From an uncultured Lachnospiraceae bacterium (GTDB lineage: Bacteria; Bacillota; Clostridia; Lachnospirales; Lachnospiraceae), in contig UQVK01000081.1 in NCBI GenBank assembly GCA_900544445.1, forward strand, positions 1-18,354: a stretch of 18,354 nucleotides of DNA. The letters run 5' to 3'. The number at the start of each line of letters is the position of its first letter. Positions within the stretch are counted from its first letter, which is position 1. The translations under genes were made by a program, and so were the position numbers. Below the pieces are notes generated by a model. The model was not told the DNA's origin. It saw nothing but the letters and a program-made list of their open reading frames with translations, and did not search any database. Of this stretch, positions 5,860-13,700 are shown piece after piece.

Positions 5860-8273
5860 ATTCCTTCCTCGGTAATTCCCGCCTCCAGGCTGCCGATGGT
5901 ATCATTCCACAGGCAGTAAATGGCGCCCGCCACCCTTCCGGACCAGGCCGGGAGCACCTGCGTCTGTCCGCCCATGGGATATTCGTTGGGCTCCCAGTCC
6001 GAAAGAGCTTCCAGATCCAGGAAATCATATCCTCCGCCCGGAATGATGTACAGGCTGCTGTTTAAGGAGTTGATCACCGTATAGCCCGCCTGATATGTTT
6101 TCTGCGGGTCTGCCCACTGAGAACTCCAGATCTGCACCTGAATCTGTTCCGGCGTAACCGCAGCCTCTTCTTCCTCACTCCACAGGCGGTAGGCGGACTG
6201 CCCTTTCTGAACGGCTGCCGCATTCGCTTTTTCAATCAGGCTCAGACTTCCCCACATGCGGACAGTTCGCCCGCTCTCCGTTACCAGGCTGACCAGTCTC
6301 TGCATATAGGCCCGGTAATCCTGCGCATTCCCATAATACTCATCCATGCCGATGTGCACGGTTCCGTCTTTGGAAAAAACCGGATCCTCCCCATCCAGAT
6401 ACTCCCTCCAGAGTCCCTCGATCAGAGAAATCGTTTCCTCTCCGGAAAGGTCCAGCTGATCCACATTTTCCGGTTCATCCGCAAGCGCGGTCTCCGGAAA
6501 CACCTTTGTGATGGCCAGGCTGTGCGCCGGTGTATCGATCTCCGGCACCACCTCCACGCCAAGGCCGGATGCCCATTCGGTGAATTCCTTCCATTCCTCT
6601 TTGGTAAAGGCTCCATCCTGTGAGGTGATTTTCTCCCCCTTTTCATTCTGCAGGGAGGATTCCAGACGGAAACCGGAATAGGCGGTAAACGCGTTCTCAA
6701 TGCTGTCATTTTTCCTGCTGGTGGAAAGAATCTCGTTATCGTTCAGATGCACGCCCAGCGTATTCATCTTGCTGGCAGAAAGTTCCAGCACCATTTCCCG
6801 GAGCGTATCCATGGAAACCATCCTTCTTCCGATGTCAATGGAAAAGCCCCTTACGGAGTAACGCGGGTAATCCCGGATGATGCCGCAGGCGATTTCCTCC
6901 GCTTCCTCATTCTCCGCGTCCAGAAGCTGGCAGAGCGTATTTACGCCCCAGATCATGCCCTTCGCTTCCTGTGCCAGCAGGACGATGCCGTCCTGACGAA
7001 TTTCACACAGATAGCCTTCTTCGCCAAGTCCCAGCTCCTCCGATGCGATTCCCAGATAAATGTCTCCGTCCTGCATCTCCTCCTTCGTCCCAATAAGGAT
7101 CTGCGTCTCTCCGCTGTCAGAATCCGAATGACCGGACGCAGTCTTCAGCGCCGTCTGCAGGGAGGCAAAAGCCTCCCCGGCCTCCTCCTGCCATTTTTCA
7201 TCCACCAGAATCCGGCCGTCTTCCCGCAGAGAAAAGCTCCCGCTGCCTCCGCGCCATTCCGCCACCTCCGGCGTGACGGAGGGGCGTGAATTTTCAGAAA
7301 GCGTTTCCCCTGCCGGAGCCACCTGCTCCACTGCCGGAACCGTTACCGTATAGCCCGGCGTCTCCTCCGACACGCCGTCCCTGGTGAGAAGGAAGCCCAC
7401 TTCCACCTCTTTTTCCTCCAAAGTGGGATAAACCGTGCCGTCCAGGCCGATCACCTGCTCATAATCCGCTCCCGCGATCTCAATTTCCACGTCCGCCGGT
7501 ACAAATGGAAGCGTGAGGCGGCGGCTTCCGTCCTCCGCCGTTTCCACCGAAAGTTCCCCCAGCGAATAACTCAGCGGCACCTCCCCATACAGCTCCGCCT
7601 CCAGCAGAGAAACGTTCTGATAATAGAGGTACTGATTTTCCTCGCTGTCAGACACCGCCGTCGTGCGAATGCGGAAATACCGCCCCGGAACAGGATTGTC
7701 CAGCACGATACACTGCTCGTTCGCTTCCGGGCTTTCTGTGATTTCTGCGGCCACTGTCCAGTTCTTCCCATCCGGAGAGCTTTCCAGCACGAAGCCCTCC
7801 ACATTCAGCCTTTCCCAGTACAGCCGCACGAAGGAAACCTGTTTTTCTTCCGCGAATTCAAACATCAGCCAGTGGACGGGCTGTCCCGTCTCATTGGCAG
7901 AGGACCAGCGGCTGGCAGAATCACTCCGGTCTCCATCTGCCGCCTTCTTTGGCGAAAATGTTTCTGTTTCCACGCTGTCCGCCGTCACCGTCACGCCTTC
8001 CTGCAGGGCCAGATTTACAAGTTCTGCTCCCGTCACGCTTCCAACCGGAAAGACGTCTGCCAAAGAGGCGCCCGTACCTTCCACTCCCGCACCGATTTTT
8101 TCCGGATCATCCCCGTCAAGGAACAATGCTGCTGCCGCCAAAAGCAGAACGAACAGCAAAAACAACCGGAAACAGCCAAAACGGCCTGAACGCACAACCC
8201 CAGTTCTCTTTTTTCTGATTGGTTCAACGCCCCCAATATGCTCCCCCTCTGCTTTCAAACGCCGCTTTCGCAT
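5808..8273 (-). CDS. Membrane-anchored GH20 beta-N-acetylhexosaminidase with F5/8 type C (CBM32-like) domain
   Basis: An 821-residue surface enzyme. A basic N-terminus (RKKRTGVVRSGR) precedes one hydrophobic anchor at about 34-52 with no clear cleavage site. A discoidin/F5-8C carbohydrate-binding domain follows at about 85-230, a beta-sandwich linker at about 235-313, a GH20b domain at about 335-465, and the GH20 barrel at about 470-821. The catalytic pair is Asp644-Glu645 in HIGMDEYYG. Supporting motifs are RGFSIDIGRR (475-484), HLNDNE (509-514) and EIDTPAHS (578-585). GH20 enzymes remove terminal GlcNAc/GalNAc, or lacto-N-biose in lacto-N-biosidases. The start at 8273 follows AGAGGGAA; an in-frame TTG at 8297 overlaps the cobO stop. 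The gene lies 20 bp behind cobO. It ends abruptly at SGKLW, and its 3' end overlaps the AraC gene by 52 bp. Confidence 0.9.
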   Translation of the reverse strand: MRKRRLKAEGEHIGGVEPIRKKRTGVVRSGRFGCFRLFLLFVLLLAAAALFLDGDDPEKIGAGVEGTGASLADVFPVGSVTGAELVNLALQEGVTVTADSVETETFSPKKAADGDRSDSASRWSSANETGQPVHWLMFEFAEEKQVSFVRLYWERLNVEGFVLESSPDGKNWTVAAEITESPEANEQCIVLDNPVPGRYFRIRTTAVSDSEENQYLYYQNVSLLEAELYGEVPLSYSLGELSVETAEDGSRRLTLPFVPADVEIEIAGADYEQVIGLDGTVYPTLEEKEVEVGFLLTRDGVSEETPGYTVTVPAVEQVAPAGETLSENSRPSVTPEVAEWRGGSGSFSLREDGRILVDEKWQEEAGEAFASLQTALKTASGHSDSDSGETQILIGTKEEMQDGDIYLGIASEELGLGEEGYLCEIRQDGIVLLAQEAKGMIWGVNTLCQLLDAENEEAEEIACGIIRDYPRYSVRGFSIDIGRRMVSMDTLREMVLELSASKMNTLGVHLNDNEILSTSRKNDSIENAFTAYSGFRLESSLQNEKGEKITSQDGAFTKEEWKEFTEWASGLGVEVVPEIDTPAHSLAITKVFPETALADEPENVDQLDLSGEETISLIEGLWREYLDGEDPVFSKDGTVHIGMDEYYGNAQDYRAYMQRLVSLVTESGRTVRMWGSLSLIEKANAAAVQKGQSAYRLWSEEEEAAVTPEQIQVQIWSSQWADPQKTYQAGYTVINSLNSSLYIIPGGGYDFLDLEALSDWEPNEYPMGGQTQVLPAWSGRVAGAIYCLWNDTIGSLEAGITEEGIYERFSQPLELLSGKLW

Positions 8274-8293
8274 GTACTTCCCTCTCTTTACGG

Positions 8294-8830
8294 TCAATAC
8301 TCGATTCCTTCCCTCGCGCCGATCCCCCTGTCAAAGGGGTGCTTTACGCACTCCATTCGGGTCACATAATCCGCGCAGTTCACAAGCCACTCCTGCGGCT
8401 CCCTTCCGGTGCAGACGATTTCCGGGAAATACGGCTTATCATCCTCCCGGCTCAGAAGCCTTCGCAAAAGCGTTTCATCGAGAAGCTTCCAGTTTATGGG
8501 ATAGGTCACCTCATCCAGCACAACCACATCCGCCTCACCAGCCAGCGTTCGTTCCACCGCCTGTTCCAGAAGTTCATTGTGGATCCGGGTCAGTTCCTCC
8601 TTCTGCTCTTCCGTCATCTGAAAATAGAAACCGAAATCCTTTTTACTTCTTAAAATTTCAATCCCCGGCAGTTGATCCAGCGCGTGAAGTTCTCCCGTGT
8701 CCCTTCCCTTCATGAACTGAAGGAACATCACCCGCTTTCCTGCGCCTGCAGCACGCACCGCAAGCCCGACTGCAGCTGTAGTTTTTCCCTTTCCTTCTCC
8801 CGTGTATAAATGAATCAGACCTTTTTCCAT
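8294..8830 (-). CDS. cobO: Corrinoid adenosyltransferase (CobO/BtuR/CobA type)
   Basis: A 178-residue protein of normal family length. The P-loop GEGKGKTTAA is at 11-20, near the N-terminus as in this family. A Walker B-like VVVLDEVTYPINW is at 102-114, IVCTGREP is at 138-145, and the C-terminal signature is KHPFDRGIGAREGIEY. The enzyme transfers 5'-deoxyadenosyl from ATP to cob(I)yrinic acid a,c-diamide or cob(I)alamin in the cytoplasm. GGAGG lies six bases before the ATG. It sits 24 bp behind the MetH-reactivation-like gene and 20 bp ahead of the GH20 gene, apparently one transcript. The neighbour upstream also points to corrinoid handling. Confidence 0.93.
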   Translation of the reverse strand: MEKGLIHLYTGEGKGKTTAAVGLAVRAAGAGKRVMFLQFMKGRDTGELHALDQLPGIEILRSKKDFGFYFQMTEEQKEELTRIHNELLEQAVERTLAGEADVVVLDEVTYPINWKLLDETLLRRLLSREDDKPYFPEIVCTGREPQEWLVNCADYVTRMECVKHPFDRGIGAREGIEY

Positions 8831-8854
8831 TCTTACCTCCGTTCCGAAGCGTTT

Positions 8855-9523
8855 CTACGCTTTTGACCAAGCAAAGGACTCACAGTTTTCCCGACGCTCA
8901 CATTCCGCACAGATGCCGACACATTCCGTCCGGGCACTCTCCGACAGCCGGATCACATAGGCCACGCTCTGTCTGGGAAGCAGCACATATCCCGGCAACA
9001 GGTGCACGGGAAGGCGCCGGTCAGGCCCTTCCCCATGTGCAGGGCCGCACCGGAGGCCTTCTTCCAGCTGCGTAAAAATCCCTTTCATCTCCTCAAGCGG
9101 GAGATTCTGTCCCGGAAACAGATAACGCTCGGCGTACAGGCCTGCCCGTTCCCGGATAGCCTCATCCAGCGCCCGGTTCCCTTTCCGGAGCAGTTCTCTG
9201 CACAGACAGTCCGCCTGATAGGCTTCCGTCAGCAATCCCTGCCTCTGATACGCCTCCTGCAGCGCGTCCACACGCGCTCCCAGCGTGATGACGGCGGCCG
9301 CTTCCCGCTTTTCTTCATTCAGTCCATAAACTGCCCGGCAGTCCACAGCTTTCTGCAGCCGTTCATAAATTTCAGGGAGGCCCGCCTCCCCTGCTTCTAC
9401 CGTATCGCCAAAATGATACCTTGCCGCCGCTTCTGCCAGTTCCGCCCGGGTCAGTTCCGGATGAAGCCTGCATGCCACGGCGATGCCGTCCTGACCGGCT
9501 TTTTTTCTGTCTCTGTCGTTCAT
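8855..9523 (-). CDS. Diverged MetH reactivation-domain-like protein with C-terminal cysteine cluster
   Basis: A 222-residue protein. Residues ~75-195 resemble the vitamin B12-dependent methionine synthase activation domain. There is an AAVITLGARVDAL strand, a DCLCRELL helix, RYLFPGQNLPLEEMKGIFTQL (compare the family's R.SPGYGDLPL...IF..L) and LPGYVLLPRQSVAYVIRLS (compare SYML.P.KSVSGIIGL). The C-terminus carries Cys201, Cys205, Cys208 and Cys214 (CVGICAECERRENC), a likely metal or Fe-S site. The SAM-binding Arg/Gly/Tyr pattern is altered, so activity may differ. It has its own promoter and a weak AAGAAGG ribosome binding site, and it leads an operon with cobO. Reductive reactivation of a corrinoid protein is inferred. 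The first 70 residues are not recognised. Confidence 0.65.
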   Translation of the reverse strand: MNDRDRKKAGQDGIAVACRLHPELTRAELAEAAARYHFGDTVEAGEAGLPEIYERLQKAVDCRAVYGLNEEKREAAAVITLGARVDALQEAYQRQGLLTEAYQADCLCRELLRKGNRALDEAIRERAGLYAERYLFPGQNLPLEEMKGIFTQLEEGLRCGPAHGEGPDRRLPVHLLPGYVLLPRQSVAYVIRLSESARTECVGICAECERRENCESFAWSKA

Positions 9524-9566
9524 CTGCTCATAGCCTTCTTGAAATATTGTTTACGCTATGTCTGAA

Positions 9567-9595
9567 AGCATACCATATTTTCAGGAAGGTGGCAA
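9567..9595 (-). promoter_or_regulatory. Promoter of the corrinoid/GH20 operon
   Basis: On the minus strand TTGCCA (9590-9595) and TATGCT (9567-9572) are separated by exactly 17 bases, with TGG before the -10 box (extended -10). It lies between the upstream terminator (9606-9633) and the ATG at 9523. The leader is only about 37 nt, too short for a cobalamin riboswitch. Confidence 0.65.
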
Positions 9596-9605
9596 AGCGT
9601 AATCA

Positions 9606-9633
9606 AAAGAAAAAAAGAGGGCATCGCTCCCTC
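9606..9633 (-). terminator. Rho-independent terminator after the lipoprotein pair
   Basis: On the minus strand a 5-bp GC-rich stem GAGGG/CCCTC (9629-9633 with 9617-9621) and a seven-base loop are followed by seven T residues, then C and more T. It lies about 38 bp after the stop of the lipoprotein gene at 9671. Confidence 0.75.
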
Positions 9634-9670
9634 ATCCCATTCGATGATCCTGCGCTGCCCTTCTCTTCCA

Positions 9671-10318
9671 TTATTTCAATTCTCCAACCGCCGGATTCAT
9701 GCTGATGGTAAAAATCGTATCCAGCCAGTTCAATGTGATAATGTTTCCATCTGCCATCCATTTCCAGTTTTTGCTGCCGGCCTCAGAAGTGGTTTCGTCA
9801 TACACGGGTTCTGTTCCCGTAAATTCGTTCAGGATCTGCACCCACTGATCCACCTCTTCCTGCTGTACACTCCGTTCCCCGTCAGATAGCCATATGGAAA
9901 CCGAGTTCACGATCTTTTCATCATCGCAGCTCGTATGAACCTGATAAACGGTGCTCCCCATTTCCACTTCATAGTGACGGCCGATATAAAAACTCTTATC
10001 CTCCGTCCAGTTTTCCTCTCCGCCGCCAAGGAGATCTGCGGTCTCCTCATCCTGCATTCCCAGCAGAGCCTCCATCTCTCCCAGGGCCGTCTGCGGATCG
10101 GTATTCTGTCCGGTCACGGTTTCCTGCGCGCCCGTCTCCGTCTGCTCTGCCGGCTGCGTTTCTTCTACGCTCTCCGCTGCAGCGGCGCTCTCTGTTTCCG
10201 GCAGGCTTTCTGTTCCTGCCGCCGCCGCACTTTCCGTTCCCTGCGGCTGCTGCGTTCCACACGCAGCAAGCATCCCGGTCAGCAGCAGCGCGCATATCGT
10301 GAGTATCCTTTTCCTCAT
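9671..10318 (-). CDS. Putative lipoprotein with acidic linker, unknown function
   Basis: A 215-residue protein with a classical lipoprotein signal: MRKR, a hydrophobic stretch, and the lipobox LAAC with Cys20 as the predicted lipidated residue. Residues ~21-78 form a low-complexity linker rich in Glu, Thr, Ala, Gln and Ser, presumably spanning the cell wall. The C-terminal ~135 residues form a compact beta-rich domain (SFYIGRHYEVEMGSTVYQVH; VNSVSIWLSDG; WKWMADGNIITLNWLDTIFTISMN) that I do not recognise. AAGGAAGGGGG precedes the ATG. It follows the other lipoprotein gene by 32 bp and is followed by a terminator, so the pair probably forms one transcript. A solute- or polymer-binding surface role is only a guess. 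Confidence 0.8.
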   Translation of the reverse strand: MRKRILTICALLLTGMLAACGTQQPQGTESAAAAGTESLPETESAAAAESVEETQPAEQTETGAQETVTGQNTDPQTALGEMEALLGMQDEETADLLGGGEENWTEDKSFYIGRHYEVEMGSTVYQVHTSCDDEKIVNSVSIWLSDGERSVQQEEVDQWVQILNEFTGTEPVYDETTSEAGSKNWKWMADGNIITLNWLDTIFTISMNPAVGELK

Positions 10319-10350
10319 TGCATCCGTCCCCCTTCCTTCTTTTCATCCGC

Positions 10351-10959
10351 CTAGTAATTGATTCCCTGAATGGCAAGCGCGCCGTTTACCACGCTGAAAA
10401 TGATGTTTGGACCATCATTTGAGGACAGGACAAATCCCGCCATGCTGGGAGAAAGGCTGCTCACATCCGCATTGCCCACAGATTCCACCAGCTCGGGAGT
10501 GAAAATACGCTCCGCTCCCAGGGCCACAAATTCCTCTCTGGAGGTAACACTCACGCTTTCATCCGTAAAACCCACATAGAGCGGGAAGGATGCCAGATCT
10601 GCAAGCGCCTCAATATCCTGCGCGGCAACGGCATCCTTGATCCGGGTTCCGAATGCTGCGGACGCCTCGCTGTCAACTGCAAAATTATCCGCATATCCGC
10701 CGGAAACCTGTTCTTCTGAAGAAGACGTCTCTGAAGCCCCTCCCGTTTCCTCAGGCACTTCGGTCTGCACCGGCGTTTCCGTCTGTGCCGGAACCGCTGA
10801 CTCTGCCGAGGCCTCCGACTGTGCAGCCTGCGTTTCTTCGGCGGCAGACGTTTCCTCACTGTTCTGCGTTTCCTGCACGGTTTCCACAACCGAAGGCTCC
10901 GTCTGTACATTCTGCGTTCCTCCTGCCTGACCACAGGCCGCAAGCCACAGGCTCATCAT
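10351..10959 (-). CDS. Putative lipoprotein, signal peptide apparently broken by a one-base loss
   Basis: The annotated reading starts MMSLWLAACGQ, giving a lipobox (Cys9) but a signal peptide too short and without positive charge. The only good ribosome binding site (AAGGAGG, 10990-10996) serves an ATG at 10985 that reads only Met-Asn-Gln-stop. Adding one base after ATGAA would give MK-x-SVIAIAGMMSLWLAACG-type sequence, a perfect lipoprotein signal, and make 10985-10351 an even 212 codons. So the gene looks frameshifted, or the sequence has an error. The rest is intact: a Glu/Thr/Ser/Gln-rich linker to about residue 85, then a domain of ~110 residues (FGTRIKDAVAAQDIEALADL...TSREEFVALGAERIFTPELVESV) that vaguely resembles NTF2-like folds. 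The function is unknown. Confidence 0.65.
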   Translation of the reverse strand: MMSLWLAACGQAGGTQNVQTEPSVVETVQETQNSEETSAAEETQAAQSEASAESAVPAQTETPVQTEVPEETGGASETSSSEEQVSGGYADNFAVDSEASAAFGTRIKDAVAAQDIEALADLASFPLYVGFTDESVSVTSREEFVALGAERIFTPELVESVGNADVSSLSPSMAGFVLSSNDGPNIIFSVVNGALAIQGINY

Positions 10960-10989
10960 TCCTGCTATTGCAATTACTGATTCATATTT

Positions 10990-11012
10990 CCTCCTTTTTG
11001 CCGCCGGGCGGC
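10990..11012 (-). repeat. GC-rich palindrome fused to the lipoprotein ribosome binding site
   Basis: GCCGCC (11000-11005) and GGCGGC (11007-11012) form a 13-base near-perfect palindrome. Three bases separate it from AAGGAGG (10990-10996). The minus-strand string GGCGGCAAAAAGGAGG closely matches the sigH leader at 13620-13641. It belongs to the palindrome-plus-SD family described in the findings. Confidence 0.55.
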
Positions 11013-11080
11013 TTCCAATTTATATTACCGGAGCGAACCCGGTCTTTTCTTATATACATCTTAAAGATGCGGCAGAACTG

Positions 11081-11127
11081 AAAAAAGTTTGGACATCAAA
11101 GGCAATTTTTTCTGCCTGTGATGTCCA
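11081..11127 (-). terminator. Rho-independent terminator after the 119-residue hypothetical gene
   Basis: Arms 11090-11104 and 11113-11127 pair over 15 positions with a single A-G mismatch around an eight-base loop. On the minus strand it is followed by AAAC and six T residues. It starts 10 bp after the stop at 11138 and closes the transcription unit coming from the sigH direction. Confidence 0.8.
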
Positions 11128-11137
11128 CTTCTTCCTG

Positions 11138-11497
11138 TCAGATCAGTCCCGTTCCCTTCAGGATTCCCCAGATATAGGGCGCACCGAACATGCAAAGCTT
11201 TTTCGGCCCCTTGATGGGATCGCCCGCGGCCTCTGCCGCCTGAATTTTTTCATAGGCCCGCGCAAACGTGGCTTCTGTAATCGATTTTTCCCGCCGGCCA
11301 CAGAACAGCTCCCGTCCCTTTACCGTATAGGTAAAGGGCAGCTGCTTACTGGTAAAAAAAGGTTCTCCAGCATACAGCTCGATCACCCGCCACAGAAGCG
11401 GCCCCAATTCCTCCGGCTTCTCACAGCCTTTCACGGCAGCGACAGCCGTTTCACGCTCTTTCTGTATCTCCCTCTCTTCTTCCACTGTTTTTTCCAT
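11138..11497 (-). CDS. Conserved hypothetical protein, 119 residues
   Basis: A small soluble protein with no signal peptide or membrane segment. The N-terminus is highly charged and helical (MEKTVEEEREIQKERE). The middle has LPFTYTVKGRELFCGRREKSITEATFARAY, and the end has GPKKLCMFGAPYIWGILKGTGLI. That Gly-Pro-Lys-x-Leu-x-x-Phe-Gly-Ala-x-Tyr ending and the KSIT element recur in uncharacterised Clostridia proteins as far as I recall, but I know no function. GGAGG lies four bases before the ATG at 11497. It lies 95 bp downstream of the barstar-esterase gene and is followed by a strong terminator. It shows no barnase-like active-site pattern, so I do not propose it as a barstar partner. Confidence 0.75.
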   Translation of the reverse strand: MEKTVEEEREIQKERETAVAAVKGCEKPEELGPLLWRVIELYAGEPFFTSKQLPFTYTVKGRELFCGRREKSITEATFARAYEKIQAAEAAGDPIKGPKKLCMFGAPYIWGILKGTGLI

Positions 11498-11501
11498 CGC
11501 G

Positions 11502-11528
11502 CCTCCTTAGCTGCCGACAGCCACTGTC
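11502..11528 (-). repeat. Palindrome fused to the ribosome binding site of the 119-residue gene
   Basis: On the minus strand GCTGTCGGCAGC (11510-11521) is followed by T and then AAGGAGG (11502-11508). An alternative stem, GACAG/CTGTC, pairs 11516-11520 with 11524-11528. The string CTGTCGGCAGC followed shortly by AAGGAG also occurs in the ADH leader at 2704-2726, so this is a likely further copy of the palindrome-plus-SD family. Confidence 0.45.
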
Positions 11529-11592
11529 CTCATTTATGTAGTTCTATATTGATGTTTACCAGCCCGTCCGTGAACTGCTTTATGTCAGCGCT

Positions 11593-13615
<2,023 letters not shown>

Positions 13616-13619
13616 TTTA

Positions 13620-13700
13620 CCTCCTTATTTTGCCGCCGCAGGCGGCATTCATTCCAAAAGAATGGCGTCAGCCATTCTTTGGCGTGAACCGGAATGGTTC
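13620..13700 (-). repeat. Palindromic repeat element between the SGNH hydrolase and sigH
   Basis: Three inverted repeats occur in series: 13632-13637/13641-13646 (GCCGCC/GGCGGC), 13657-13666/13671-13680 (10 bp perfect, loop GTCA) and 13686-13690/13696-13700 (GAACC/GGTTC). Segment 13623-13653 is a diverged copy of 2797-2827. On the minus strand the last palindrome runs straight into the sigH ribosome binding site. The other two hairpins lie inside the 3' end of the SGNH hydrolase gene (stop at 13649), encoding its last residues. Confidence 0.65.

Noticed and set aside
7663..8715. 350-codon plus-strand frame opposite GH20 and cobO
   Set aside because: It crosses two well-supported genes antisense and reads as Pro/Ser/Arg-rich low complexity.
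9524..9600. Possible cobalamin riboswitch ahead of the corrinoid operon
   Set aside because: The promoter leaves only about 37 nt of leader and no B12-box-like segment is visible.
11027..11043. ACCGG/CCGGT hairpin followed by TCTTTTCTT on the plus strand
   Set aside because: It could be read as a plus-strand terminator, but no plus-strand gene precedes it; the 5-bp stem is weak and probably incidental.
11138..11497. The 119-residue protein as a barnase-like toxin paired with the barstar domain
   Set aside because: The size is similar, but no ribonuclease active-site pattern is visible, and the two genes are not adjacent in the order expected of a toxin-inhibitor pair.
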